Shown here one piece after another: positions 17,534 through 27,800 of a DNA stretch of 64,000 bases (positions within the stretch are counted from its first letter, which is position 1; the number at the start of each line of letters is the position of its first letter). Origin of the DNA: Saprospiraceae bacterium (GTDB lineage Bacteria; Bacteroidota; Bacteroidia; Chitinophagales; Saprospiraceae); NCBI GenBank assembly GCA_027488135.1, contig JAIYCH010000011.1:1-64000 (forward strand). Direction: 5' to 3'. The notes under the pieces are model-generated. The model made no database searches. It was not told the DNA's origin and was given only the letters and a program-made list of their open reading frames with translations. Made by a program: the position numbers and the translations under genes.

Positions 17534-18765
17534 TTTCATACGAAAAAATGGTTCTTCTAAATGGTTTAACAGTATTGATGCATGAAGATAAAAATACACC
17601 CATTGCGAGTATTAGCGTGCTTTATAAAGTAGGATCAAGAGACGAGCACCCGGAAAAAACAGGTTTTGCCCATCTTTTTGAGCATTTAATGTTTGGAGGG
17701 TCTGTCAATATACCTGACTATGATGGCGTTATGCAGAGGGCTGGAGGAGAAAATAATGCTTATACCAATCATGATTATACCCATTTTTTCACTACGCTGC
17801 CAGCCATAAATATTGAAACCGCATTATGGTTGGAATCTGACAGGATGTTAGAGTTAATGCTTCAAAAGGAGGTCCTTGATGTGCAAAAAAAAGTAGTGGT
17901 TGAAGAATTTTATGAAACCTGTCTCAATTTACCTTACGGTGATGTATGGCATGAATTATCATCATTAAACTATGAAAAACACCCTTATAAATGGCCAACT
18001 ATAGGTGTACACCCCAGTCACATTGAAAAAGCCAATTTAGCCGATGTTAAAAAATTTTACAATAAATATTATCATCCAGGTAATGCCATATTGGTCTTAG
18101 CGGGACCAATTCCAATAAAAAAAATGAAGGAACTGGCCCTAAAATGGTTTAATGACATTCCATCTGGTAAAACGATTAAAAAGAATTATTCCACCGAACC
18201 CCCAAAGAAAGAAGCCAGGCATAAACAAAGTCAGGCGGAAGTTCCCGTTGATGCTATATATATGACCTTTCCATGTCCCGGACGGGCAGATAAATCATTT
18301 TATGCCGTTGATTTGCTAAGTGATATATTCAGTAACGGTCCATCATCCAGATTAATACACCGATTAACCAGGGAAAACAAGTATTTTAATCATATAGATT
18401 GTTATGTTACGGGTGATTTTGATCCGGGGCTTATTGTATTTGAAGGAAGACCTACGGAAAAAATTTCCTTACAAGATGCAGAGGAGATAATAAGTAAGGA
18501 GATAAATGACCTTAAAAAACAGTTGATAGATACCGTTGAACTACAGAAATGGAAAAACAAAGCTGAAAGTACCTTAGTACTTTCAGAAATGGGCATACAA
18601 TCTAAATCGATGAACTTAGGCTTTTTCGAGGCCTTGGGAAACGCCGATTTGATGAATGCGGAGTCAGAGATATACCAATCTATTTCCGCAGATGAAATTC
18701 AACAAGCAGCTCAGCAATGGCTAAGAGATGATCAAAAATCAGTACTAACCTATAAGGGAAAATAA
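17530..18765 (+). CDS. M16 family zinc metallopeptidase
   Basis: A 411-residue pitrilysin-type (M16) peptidase. The inverted zinc motif HxxEH is present as HLFEHLMFGG near residues 47-56, and the downstream ligand Glu lies in VVVEEFYET. The second half has the domain-2 pattern typical of single-domain M16B proteins such as the mitochondrial processing peptidase beta-like group. No signal peptide is visible, so a cytoplasmic location is likely. Bacteroidota often encode an active and an inactive M16 subunit side by side; only the active-type protein is present here, so it may be a homodimer or have a distant partner. It is translationally coupled to the desaturase and ends ten bases before a convergent gene. 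Confidence 0.88.
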   Translation: MISYEKMVLLNGLTVLMHEDKNTPIASISVLYKVGSRDEHPEKTGFAHLFEHLMFGGSVNIPDYDGVMQRAGGENNAYTNHDYTHFFTTLPAINIETALWLESDRMLELMLQKEVLDVQKKVVVEEFYETCLNLPYGDVWHELSSLNYEKHPYKWPTIGVHPSHIEKANLADVKKFYNKYYHPGNAILVLAGPIPIKKMKELALKWFNDIPSGKTIKKNYSTEPPKKEARHKQSQAEVPVDAIYMTFPCPGRADKSFYAVDLLSDIFSNGPSSRLIHRLTRENKYFNHIDCYVTGDFDPGLIVFEGRPTEKISLQDAEEIISKEINDLKKQLIDTVELQKWKNKAESTLVLSEMGIQSKSMNLGFFEALGNADLMNAESEIYQSISADEIQQAAQQWLRDDQKSVLTYKGK

Positions 18766-18775
18766 AAAAATCCCG

Positions 18776-20158
18776 TTAATTTCCTCCCTGGATAGATTTT
18801 TCAGCAAAAATTTCTGCTAATTTTCTTTCTAATTCAGCACCCCTTAAATCTCTGGCTATAATCATTCCATTGGGATCAACCAAAAACGTTTTCGGAATAG
18901 CTGAAATTTCATATAATTTACTCACCTCATTGGACCAGCCTTTTAAGTCACTGGTATGTTTCCAGGTGAGTTGATCTGCCTGAATAGCCTGTAACCAACG
19001 CTCTCTATTTTGATCAAGGCTAATTCCCAGGATTTCAAATCCTTTGGTTTTATATTTATTATATAACTTAACCACATTAGGATTTTCCTTTCTGCAAGGT
19101 CCACACCATGATGCCCAAAAATCGAGCAACACATATTTTCCTTTAAAATCAGTCAGTTTAACGGGCGTACCCTCAGGAGAAACCTGGGTAAATTCTGGCG
19201 CTTTTGCTCCCTCCATCAAACGCATTGTTCTTTCCAGCATTTCAGAAATTTCCATCGCTGCATCAGGCGCTTTGTCTTGATATTCAGTAACGAATCTTTT
19301 TCCATATTTTGCCAATAAAGGGTGTTTAAGAGATTGCATTACCGCAATCGTTGCACCTAAACATTGCATACGGGCATGAGATCCTTCAGGAATTTTACTT
19401 ATAATATTTTCAATAAAATACTCAACCTGGTTTTCTACTACGCCGGCATTTACCATGACATTCACATAAGTTCTAAAGGTTTCGTATAACCAAATCAGAT
19501 GATTATAACCAGGATCAGAGAAATCAACTTTCGCAAAAAATTCATTTAAGAAATAACTTAACTCGTCAGGATAACGATTATCCTTATTGTTTAATTGATA
19601 ACTTTGATAGGCATTCAATGCCATTATTCTATATTGAAAAGGATTTACCACCTTCAGGGAATCCAATAATCGAAGTTTTTTAGCATCTAAGCCCGCCAGC
19701 TGATTTACCAACTGATTTTGATTTGCTGGATTTCCTTCACTTAAGCCCCTTAAAATTTCTCCCATTTCGTTATTTAGGCCTCCAATGATATTTTTTAGAT
19801 TATTATATCCATCATTTTCCTTTGAATTTGAAATAACTGCAGTACCCATACTTTCAGCATTACCAGTTATTTCTACCTTATCTTCCTGACCAAGAATGAC
19901 GGGAATAACCTGATCAGAATTTTGACCAATATAAAACATTCTTGGTGTTTGCCTGGGAACATCCATTACAAACTGCCCTGGTTTCTCCGCAGTCACACTA
20001 TGCTTAGGAGAAAATCCAAAACCGTTAAATTCATATAAAAAAAGAGAACTACCTCCACCGCTTACATTACATATTACTTGAATAGTAGATTGACCCGAAA
20101 GTCCGGTCTGTAAAAGAGCGAACATAATCAAAAAAACGAACCCTGATAATTTACGCAT
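18776..20158 (-). CDS. TlpA-like thioredoxin-fold protein with DUF4369-type N-terminus
   Basis: A 460-residue exported protein with a signal peptide ending near QTGLSGQS, an N-terminal beta-rich DUF4369-like region, a helical middle (residues ~110-310) and a C-terminal thioredoxin/AhpC-TSA domain from about residue 320. The redox motif WCGPC is in LLDFWASWCGPC, and the cis-Pro is in SAIPKTFLVDPNG. It probably acts as a thiol-disulfide reductase in the periplasm. Many Bacteroidota carry several paralogues of this architecture with unknown partners. A TATATTTG element lies just upstream at 20174-20181. The final bases converge on the M16 gene with no good terminator between. Confidence 0.88.
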   Translation of the reverse strand: MRKLSGFVFLIMFALLQTGLSGQSTIQVICNVSGGGSSLFLYEFNGFGFSPKHSVTAEKPGQFVMDVPRQTPRMFYIGQNSDQVIPVILGQEDKVEITGNAESMGTAVISNSKENDGYNNLKNIIGGLNNEMGEILRGLSEGNPANQNQLVNQLAGLDAKKLRLLDSLKVVNPFQYRIMALNAYQSYQLNNKDNRYPDELSYFLNEFFAKVDFSDPGYNHLIWLYETFRTYVNVMVNAGVVENQVEYFIENIISKIPEGSHARMQCLGATIAVMQSLKHPLLAKYGKRFVTEYQDKAPDAAMEISEMLERTMRLMEGAKAPEFTQVSPEGTPVKLTDFKGKYVLLDFWASWCGPCRKENPNVVKLYNKYKTKGFEILGISLDQNRERWLQAIQADQLTWKHTSDLKGWSNEVSKLYEISAIPKTFLVDPNGMIIARDLRGAELERKLAEIFAEKSIQGGN

Positions 20159-20173
20159 GCTTGAAAATTTTTA

Positions 20174-20181
20174 CAAATATA
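20174..20181 (-). promoter_or_regulatory. -7 promoter element (TATATTTG) for the TlpA-like gene
   Basis: Read on the minus strand, the bases are TATATTTG, an exact match to the Bacteroidota -7 consensus TAnnTTTG, 15 bases upstream of the ATG at 20158. I see no clear TTG at -33. The 5' leader would be only about 10 bases. The same octamer appears upstream of two other genes in this window. Confidence 0.45.
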
Positions 20182-20287
20182 AACTAAATTTATTTTAGTA
20201 TAAAACTAAGTGTTGTGATGAAAGTTCTATTCCAATAAAACATTATTTAGGAAATGATTATTATATTGTTGTCAAAATTTATTAAAC

Positions 20288-20707
20288 ATGATTTATCGCA
20301 GTTTTAACACCGCAGGAAAATTTCCCTTTTTGGGTTTGCTAATAATGGGTTTGTTCTTATTCTTAATTTTTTTATTTCTCAGGGCACTCTTCATTTTATT
20401 GTATTATTTAACCCCAGTACTCTTCATATTGATATTAGTTTTTGATGCCAAAGTGATACTCCATCACATAAAATATTTAGGCCGAAAAATAAAGGATAAT
20501 CCTGTTTCAGGACTAATTCAAACTGGTTTATCCATTTTGTTTCTGCCTGTTTTGTTAGTTTATTTGCTATTTCAGGCATTAATAAACAGACAATTGAAAA
20601 AGGCCCAAATGAACGCTGGTAATAATCAAACGACTGATTGGGCAGATTTTGAGGAGCTGGACAGTCAAATACCCATAAAAAAAGCTGATCCAAGAGACTT
20701 AGTGTAA
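20288..20707 (+). CDS. Small membrane protein (DUF4834-like)
   Basis: A 139-residue protein with two or three hydrophobic helices (about residues 14-36, 38-50 and 76-98) and a hydrophilic tail ending in KKADPRDLV. The order of a small membrane protein, a basic loop and an acidic/polar tail resembles the Bacteroidota DUF4834 family, whose function is unknown. Its stop overlaps the next start (TAATG), so it is translationally coupled to the glycosyltransferase and may support it in the membrane (inference). Confidence 0.7.
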   Translation: MIYRSFNTAGKFPFLGLLIMGLFLFLIFLFLRALFILLYYLTPVLFILILVFDAKVILHHIKYLGRKIKDNPVSGLIQTGLSILFLPVLLVYLLFQALINRQLKKAQMNAGNNQTTDWADFEELDSQIPIKKADPRDLV

Positions 20708-21864
20708 TGTTTTTTGGAGGTATAGTTCTTAGTTTCGTTTTAGGTTTATCTTATTTATATATAATCGTAAGTTATCTAAAAAACTGGAGATACTTAAAAT
20801 TTGTACCCAGTAAAAATAATCTGGAGAATATTCCTTTTATATCTGTAGTTGTGGCGGCGCGAGATGAGGAAAAGAATATTATACACTGCATTCAAAGTTT
20901 ACTTAATCAGGATTATCCTATCGATAAATTTGAAATTTTAATTGTCGATGATTTTTCAACGGATAATACGGCCGAATTAGTTAAAAAATTTGAGACATCG
21001 GAAACAAACCTAAAATATCTTTCTTCAACAGCCAAAAGGCATGAAAAAATAGTAGTTTCTTATAAAAGAGAGGCCATTCAAACAGGTATAAACGCATCGA
21101 AAGGACAGTATATCCTTTTAACAGATGCTGATTGTATTGTTCCACCTTCATGGATTACCACATTTTCTGAACAATTCATAAAAGAAGATTGTGTATTTAT
21201 TGGTGGGCCTGTCGTTATTTCAGATGAAAAACCAAGTCTTTTGACTTCATTTCAGGGCCTCGATATGATTGGCATGATGGTTATAACGGGAGCTGGCTAT
21301 CAGTCCGGTAACCAACTTTTAGCTAATGGGGCCAATATGGGTTTTTCAAAACAAGTTTTTAACGAACTGGGAGCTTATACTCAATTTCCCAACAAAGCGT
21401 CTGGAGACGATATGTTTTTACTGCATCATTTTCATCACCATCACCCAAAGAGCATCCGATTTTTAAAAACGCTGTCGGCCGTTGTTGTTACGCAACCCGA
21501 ATATGCTATAAAATCGTTACTTAGACAAAGAATTAGGTGGGCGAGTAAGAATAATGCTTACAAAGAAATGAAAATCAATTTTTCACTTTCCGTCCTATTT
21601 ATGGTATCCCTAACAATTATCATTTTGGGAGTTCTCAGTATCTTACATACGAGCATTTTTTTTCCTGGTTTTTGTGTACTTTATATATTTAAAATGTTTA
21701 GCGACTATCTATTACAGAGAGAAGCCATAAGATTTTTCAACAAAAGAACATTAGAAAAGTACTTCTTCCTATCACAGAACATCCATACCCTGTATATTGC
21801 CTGGGTTGGTATAATGGCCAGTTTATTTCCATTTTATTATTGGAAAGGAAGAAAAGTCAGATAA
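20707..21864 (+). CDS. Membrane glycosyltransferase family 2
   Basis: A 385-residue GT2 enzyme with an N-terminal membrane helix (residues ~2-22), a GT-A domain and two or three C-terminal helices. The nucleotide-sugar binding motifs are ISVVVAARDEEKN, IVDDFSTDNT and LTDADC. GDDMFLL supplies the catalytic acidic residue, and QRIRWASK matches the QxxRW motif of processive or lipid-linked GT2 enzymes. It likely transfers a sugar to a lipid or growing polysaccharide at the inner membrane; donor and acceptor are unknown. It is coupled to the upstream small membrane protein. Confidence 0.88.
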   Translation: MFFGGIVLSFVLGLSYLYIIVSYLKNWRYLKFVPSKNNLENIPFISVVVAARDEEKNIIHCIQSLLNQDYPIDKFEILIVDDFSTDNTAELVKKFETSETNLKYLSSTAKRHEKIVVSYKREAIQTGINASKGQYILLTDADCIVPPSWITTFSEQFIKEDCVFIGGPVVISDEKPSLLTSFQGLDMIGMMVITGAGYQSGNQLLANGANMGFSKQVFNELGAYTQFPNKASGDDMFLLHHFHHHHPKSIRFLKTLSAVVVTQPEYAIKSLLRQRIRWASKNNAYKEMKINFSLSVLFMVSLTIIILGVLSILHTSIFFPGFCVLYIFKMFSDYLLQREAIRFFNKRTLEKYFFLSQNIHTLYIAWVGIMASLFPFYYWKGRKVR

Positions 21865-21869
21865 GATAT

Positions 21870-23450
21870 TTACTCAAATTCGCTTATAAAATGGAAAATA
21901 ATTTCTGGATTATTCTCCTGTAATAACTTCAAGGCCCAGGGAGATTCTGCGAGATACACCCATTTTCCAGATTTATCTTTAGCGAGGTCTCTTTTTCGTC
22001 TTTGCAGAAATGACTGGAGATCTGAATCTTTTTCGGCACTTATCCAACAAGCTTTATAAAGGTTTACAGGTTCAAATTGAACAGAAGCGCCATATTCATG
22101 TAACAATCTATATTGAATAACGTCAAATTGAAGGGCACCTACAGTACCTATCAACTTTCTGCCATCAAATTCTTTAGTAAACAATTGAGCGACACCTTCG
22201 TCCATCAACTGATCCAATCCTTTTGCTAATTGTTTGGTTTTTAGTGGATCTACATTATTTACATATCTGAACATTTCAGGAGAGAACCGGGGAATTCCTT
22301 TAAAATGCAGCACTTCGCCTTCCGTCAAGGTATCACCTATTTTAAAATTCCCTGAATCATAAAGGCCAATAACATCGCCTGGAAAAGCCTCTTCTACTAT
22401 GGTCTTTTTGGCTGCCATAAAAGACGTTGGATTAGAAAATTTTAGCTTTCTATTCTGTCTTACATGCAAATAATTGGTATTTCGATGAAAAACACCTGAA
22501 CAAATTCTTAGGAAGGCAATTCTATCTCGATGATTGGGATCCATATTCGCATGAATTTTAAATACAAATCCAGAAAAACCCGCTTCATTTGGTTCAATAA
22601 TCCTTTCTTCCGCCTGTCTTGGAAGAGGTTGGGGAGCGATTTGAATAAAACAATCCAACAGTTCTCTTACACCAAAATTATTAATAGCACTGCCAAAAAA
22701 GACTGGAGAAATCATCCCCAAAAGATAATCTTCTCTTTCGAAAGCAGGATAGACTTCCTCAATTAACTTAACCTCTTCCTTTAGTGTTTTGGCATCTTGA
22801 ATGCCCACTATTTTCTCAAGGAGAGGATCATTCACAGAGGCAATTTCAATGGTATCCTCTTCATCTTGCTTTCCGTGAGGCTTAAATAATTTAAGATTTT
22901 TCTCAAAAATACTAAAAACGCCTTTAAAATGCTGTCCCATGCCAATAGGCCAACTTAGGGGAGTAACCTGAATATCGAGTTTACTTTCAATTTCATCCAG
23001 AAGATCGAAAGCGTCCTTCCCTTCCCTGTCTAATTTATTCACGAAAACTATGATAGGCGTATTTCTCATTCTGCAAACCTTCACTAATTTTTCAGTTTGA
23101 CTTTCAACGCCTTTCGCTGCATCGATAACTACAATAACACTATCTACGGCTGTAAGGGTTCTGTAGGTATCTTCAGCAAAATCCTCATGTCCGGGAGTAT
23201 CTAAAATATTTACTTTAAGATCCTTATAGTCAAAAGCCATCACTGAAGTTGCCACGGAAATACCTCTTTGTTTCTCAATCTCCATAAAATCGGAAGTGGC
23301 TGATTTTTTTATTTTATTGGACTTAACTGCACCGGCCACTTGGATAGCACCTCCGAAAAGGAGCAGCTTTTCAGTAAGGGTAGTTTTTCCCGCATCGGGG
23401 TGACTTACAATCCCAAATGTTTTCCGCTTATTAATCTCCAGTTCGTTCAT
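21870..23450 (-). CDS. prfC: Peptide chain release factor 3
   Basis: A 526-residue translational GTPase, the normal length for RF3. It stimulates recycling of RF1/RF2 from the ribosome after peptide release. The GTPase motifs are all present: G1 [15 protein letters not shown], the EKQRGISV switch region, G3 DTPGHEDF, G4 NKLDREGKD, and the RF3-specific C-terminal domain with [13 protein letters not shown]. It is a single gene between a convergent glycosyltransferase and a divergent TetR regulator, so regulation is probably independent. Confidence 0.95.
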   Translation of the reverse strand: MNELEINKRKTFGIVSHPDAGKTTLTEKLLLFGGAIQVAGAVKSNKIKKSATSDFMEIEKQRGISVATSVMAFDYKDLKVNILDTPGHEDFAEDTYRTLTAVDSVIVVIDAAKGVESQTEKLVKVCRMRNTPIIVFVNKLDREGKDAFDLLDEIESKLDIQVTPLSWPIGMGQHFKGVFSIFEKNLKLFKPHGKQDEEDTIEIASVNDPLLEKIVGIQDAKTLKEEVKLIEEVYPAFEREDYLLGMISPVFFGSAINNFGVRELLDCFIQIAPQPLPRQAEERIIEPNEAGFSGFVFKIHANMDPNHRDRIAFLRICSGVFHRNTNYLHVRQNRKLKFSNPTSFMAAKKTIVEEAFPGDVIGLYDSGNFKIGDTLTEGEVLHFKGIPRFSPEMFRYVNNVDPLKTKQLAKGLDQLMDEGVAQLFTKEFDGRKLIGTVGALQFDVIQYRLLHEYGASVQFEPVNLYKACWISAEKDSDLQSFLQRRKRDLAKDKSGKWVYLAESPWALKLLQENNPEIIFHFISEFE

Positions 23451-23565
23451 GAAAATAAATTTTCTTATGTAAAATTGAATGCGAAATTAAAGATTTAAAT
23501 TATCCTTTTGATAAAAATTTTAGTTGTATTTTGCAGTTTTAAACTTCTATAAATCCTAAATTAAA

Positions 23566-24237
23566 ATGCCGGTTAACATTCATAGTGGATTATACCTAAG
23601 GGATCCGAAAGAAACTACTTTAGGGCAAAGTATTTTAAAATATTCCATTATTCTTATTGACGAACTTGGTTTTGAACATTTTACGTTTAAAAAATTAGCC
23701 GTTAGAATTAATTCAACGGAAGCATCTATTTATAGATATTTTGAAAACAAACACCTGCTACTGGTTTATTTGTCAAATTGGTATTGGGAGTATATGTACG
23801 TAAATATTCAAAATAAATTATATAATATTACTTCTCCTACTGAGAAACTAAAAATAGCTATAGCCGGCATTCTGGATAGTATGATGAAAAACGATGAAAT
23901 TTCCTATATTGATGAGGATATTCTGCATAGTATCATGGTAAGTCAAGCCGATAAGGTATATAGAATTAAGGAGGTTACCGAAGAAAATAAAAATGGATTT
24001 TTTCTGGCTTACAAAAAAGTAGTCCGTTTTATTTCCGACATTATGCTTGAGGTTGATCCCGATTTTCCTTACGCAAGAATACTTGCCAGTACCTTAACAG
24101 AAATGCCAAATCAACAACTTTATTACGCTAAGAACCTACCCTCATTAACCAGCCTTGCAGATCAAAAAGATAACCAATTAGAGCTGCAGAAGGTCATGGA
24201 AAACATGGCATTTGCATGGATAAAAGCCTATAAATAA
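23566..24237 (+). CDS. TetR/AcrR family transcriptional regulator
   Basis: A 223-residue regulator. The N-terminal helix-turn-helix spans about residues 20-65, with the family pattern LGFEHFTFKKLAVRIN followed by STEASIYRYFENKHLLL. The C-terminal ligand/dimer domain is divergent, so the effector cannot be predicted. The gene is divergent from prfC and ends two bases before a convergent hypothetical gene, so it has no obvious target in its own operon. It may regulate itself or a distant locus. Confidence 0.85.
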   Translation: MPVNIHSGLYLRDPKETTLGQSILKYSIILIDELGFEHFTFKKLAVRINSTEASIYRYFENKHLLLVYLSNWYWEYMYVNIQNKLYNITSPTEKLKIAIAGILDSMMKNDEISYIDEDILHSIMVSQADKVYRIKEVTEENKNGFFLAYKKVVRFISDIMLEVDPDFPYARILASTLTEMPNQQLYYAKNLPSLTSLADQKDNQLELQKVMENMAFAWIKAYK

Positions 24238-24239
24238 AT

Positions 24240-24818
24240 CTAAGGCTTAACGGGCATTACCCCTGCTGCTTCACCTACACAACGGATAGTTTGCTGAAAC
24301 TTTTTTTGTTGTTCAGAAAACAAGGAAACGGTTCTTTTAATACCGCTTTTATATTGCAACCTGATTTTTTCCGTTTTGAAATGTGCCAAAGCGTAATATA
24401 AATCGATGGGGAGCACACAAACCGCCTCATATCTCCTCATGTTTGTTTTTTTATCCAGCGTTCCCCTATCCTCCACCGTATTTAACTTGATAATACTACC
24501 ATTTTCCAATAAAAGCATTACATTTTCTCCTGCTTCCAACACTTGATATTCCCATTCCATTAAAGCCAGCGTAAGAAAGAATGATTCTAATGAATCATTT
24601 TCGGCATAAGTAACTAATAATTTAGCTTCTTCCACCATTTTATTTCCCTCTTCCACTTCAAAATTAGAAGTGACTAACCCGCCAATGTTTATAGGTTTAT
24701 CATAAACTAACCTTGTGCTATCAAATGCATCGGTTTCTATTTTAACCGAGGTACATTGTCCGGACAATTTAAAACAAGGCAGTAAAAACACCGTAAAAAG
24801 TAAAAATCTATTCAGCAC
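24240..24818 (-). CDS. Secreted hypothetical protein (192 aa)
   Basis: I recognise no family. A signal peptide (MLNRFLLFTVFLLPCFKLSGQ) predicts export. The mature part mixes beta and alpha segments and contains Cys residues near both ends (QCTS and TIRCVG) that could form a disulfide. The start codon is GTG at 24818, directly before a good signal sequence. A TATATTTG promoter element lies at 24836-24843. It is downstream of the T9SS adhesin cluster on the same strand but probably has its own promoter. Confidence 0.65.
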   Translation of the reverse strand: MLNRFLLFTVFLLPCFKLSGQCTSVKIETDAFDSTRLVYDKPINIGGLVTSNFEVEEGNKMVEEAKLLVTYAENDSLESFFLTLALMEWEYQVLEAGENVMLLLENGSIIKLNTVEDRGTLDKKTNMRRYEAVCVLPIDLYYALAHFKTEKIRLQYKSGIKRTVSLFSEQQKKFQQTIRCVGEAAGVMPVKP

Positions 24819-24835
24819 CTTTAAAAGAATTTTTG

Positions 24836-24843
24836 CAAATATA
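24836..24843 (-). promoter_or_regulatory. -7 promoter element (TATATTTG) for the secreted hypothetical
   Basis: An exact TAnnTTTG match on the minus strand, 17 bases upstream of the GTG start at 24818, in the 32-base gap after the large adhesin gene. No -33 TTG is evident at the expected distance. Confidence 0.45.
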
Positions 24844-24850
24844 CAATGTC

Positions 24851-27800
24851 TTATTTAATTAACGTTACGTTTCCTCGCTTGGCAAAATTTCCACCATCTA
24901 TGCATCGAACAGTAAGATAATAACCAAAAACATCGGGACTTAACTCTTTTCCCTTAAAGGATCCATCCCAACCCTCTAACTGATTATTAGTGGTAAACAG
25001 CTCCTGTCCATATCTGTTATAAACCACAAAACGAAGAGAAGTTATCCAACGTCCTCTTACAAGCAACTCATCGTTATTCCCGTCATTATTCGGTGTGAAT
25101 GCATTGGGAACAAAAATATTTGGCTCCTCACATTGAACATCATCGACATTAATTCTTATGGTTCCTGTAACAGAACACCCCAATTTACTCGCAATTACCT
25201 TGTAAATGGTTGTATCATTAGGCATTGCTGTAACCACACTATCCGTTAAACTATTCAGGGTATTAAAAGGAGACCATACATATTGACATCCTTGACATCC
25301 ACTTACCTTTATTATAGCTTTATCCCCCTTGTTCTTTATTAATGTTTCAACATCTGAAGTAACTTTTACTGTAGGATTAATCAGGGTTAACTTTGTGCTT
25401 AGCGTAGATTCACACCCATACTTATTCATCAGCAAAACAGATACCGTGGTATCTTTTGTGATCTGAGCCAAAGCGATGGGACCTTCCAAAGGGTCAGATT
25501 TAATAACACCATTTGGCGCCCATAAATAATTTAAAAACTGAGAAGTATCGGTATCTGTCACCTGAATTTTTATAGTATCTGAGGGTAAGCAAACAGAATA
25601 ATTATCTGGCATAGAAGCTGCTACAGGAAATACAAATAATTTGATAGTATCCACATACACACATTTATCTGTGTTTTCACCTCTAACATACAAGGTATTA
25701 ATACCCCGTTCAAGGGTATAGTTTATTTTATCCCCTTTTGATAAAATGGTATTAAAAGTTGATGATTTCGACCAGGTTGGCTGCACCGGAATATTAGAAT
25801 TAACCTTAATTTCAATACTCCCTAAATTACATAAAGTACTATCTTTACCCGCTGAAAAGGTTACGGGAACTCCATTATTTGAAAGAGAAATCTGCGTAAT
25901 GAGTTCTTTTCTACATCCATATTGATTTGCAAGGGAAACACCAATTCTCCCCGAGTCACGGATTAAAAATTTACCTTCAGCGCTATTTAGCGGATTTAAA
26001 AATAAACCACCTTTAGGAAACCAGTCATAACTTAATATTTGCAAGGAATCCAGGTTCTTTACATTTACTATAGCAGTGTCAGATTGTTTACAAAGAATGA
26101 GAGAAGACGGCATGTTCGCCATAATAGAAGCTAACCGGATTTGAATTGAATCTGTTAAAACACAACCTATCGTATCCGTTGCTTTTACAAAAAATGAATT
26201 TAACCCTTGATTTAAAACGGTAGAAACTAAATTTCCTGTTCCAATGATTTTATTAAAATTTGCTTCATTTGACCAGATGTAGGAAATACCACTCGTCAAA
26301 CCATTGACCGACAATGAATAATTATCTATATCACAAAGAGTCGTATCATTTCCTAGGCTAATTTGGTTAAGTACGCCCTTTTTCACAGCAACTTCCTTAA
26401 CCATCTTACAATTATTGAATGGATTGGTTACGGTAACTTTATAAATTCTGCTTTCAGAGGAAGAAAATATAGGATTTCCAATAGAATTACTACTTAAACC
26501 GAAGCCTGGGGCCCATAAATAAGTATATGAAGGATTAAATCCTGGATTTAAAACGATAGGAGACTGAGTACATACAGTAATTAATGTGTCTAAGGCAGGA
26601 TCGAATGTTTGCGCATTTAAGTTGAAATCTTTATTGATAAAACACCCCACTGTATTGGTAATGTTAAGTTGTAAGTTCGATGATTTGTCCGTCAAAATAA
26701 CAATAGTTGGAGAACCTTGACCTACTTTAATTACATTTGCAGGCGTCCAGAGATACCTGTTTGCATAAGGAGAAGAAAGGGTTTTTACTTCTAATGTGAA
26801 CTCATTATTAGCACATATCTTAATAGAATCAGGCGGAAAAGGAGGTAACAAACTAATTTTTCCAGGTATCAATTTTACAGAATCAAGCTTTTCACAGCCC
26901 AAAGTATTTGTCATTTTAACATAAGCAAAATGCGCTGATAATGGATACAAAAAGGTTGGAGAAGTGGCGGTATCATTTAAAATTCCCTTATCATTAGAGG
27001 TCCATTTTAAACGAAAAAGGGTAGCTGAGTTTGAAAAATCTGGTATTAATTTTTTTGCTATAGAATCACAAAAAACTAAAGAATCAGGATAATTGAGGCT
27101 AAATGGGATATTTGTAAAAGTACTAAGAGAAAGAATCAAAGTATCTTTACAACCTAAGTTGTTTATGGCGACTAATTTGGATGGCCTGGTTGCTGACCAG
27201 GACAAAGAAATGGTTTTGCCGGAAGCAATGACCTTATTGTCACTATTCAGCCATAAAATTTCATTTACGGGTAATGTTGAATTTGCCTGTAGCAACAGCG
27301 AATCGAGACATTGATCTACCTCATTAATTGTTAAATTAAAATCACTACCTGAAGATGGACTGGTAGAAAACACCCTGGACAAGCTATCGACACAATTTGA
27401 GGCAGTCATCTTTAAGGAAATACTACCTGAAGATCCAAGTGGAATATCAAAAACGGGGGATTTCAGGGAGCTTGTCAGCAGGCTATTTCCAAAGGAAACT
27501 GTCCATAAATATTGTGGGGTAGTTAAATCATTTATAACAGAAACATTATTTAAAGAAAAGCGAGAAAAATTTTCACAAAGAAAATCCAGTTTATTGATGG
27601 AAAAATCAATCTCAGTGCCAATCACCTGAAAACGACGAGACTGAATACTTTCACAAAACTGACCTTTATCGGTAATTAAAGTAAGAACATAAAAACCAAT
27701 TTCAGCAAACTTCAATTTTACAGCAAAATCCCTACTTATTAGTTCTTTATCTTCCCCTTCGCCTAAATACCATTCAAAAGTGCTCGCCTCAGGATTTTCC

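Noticed and set aside
18749-18780. Hairpin between the M16 and TlpA-like genes
   Set aside because: Only a 4-bp GGGA/TCCC stem in an A-rich stretch; too weak to call.
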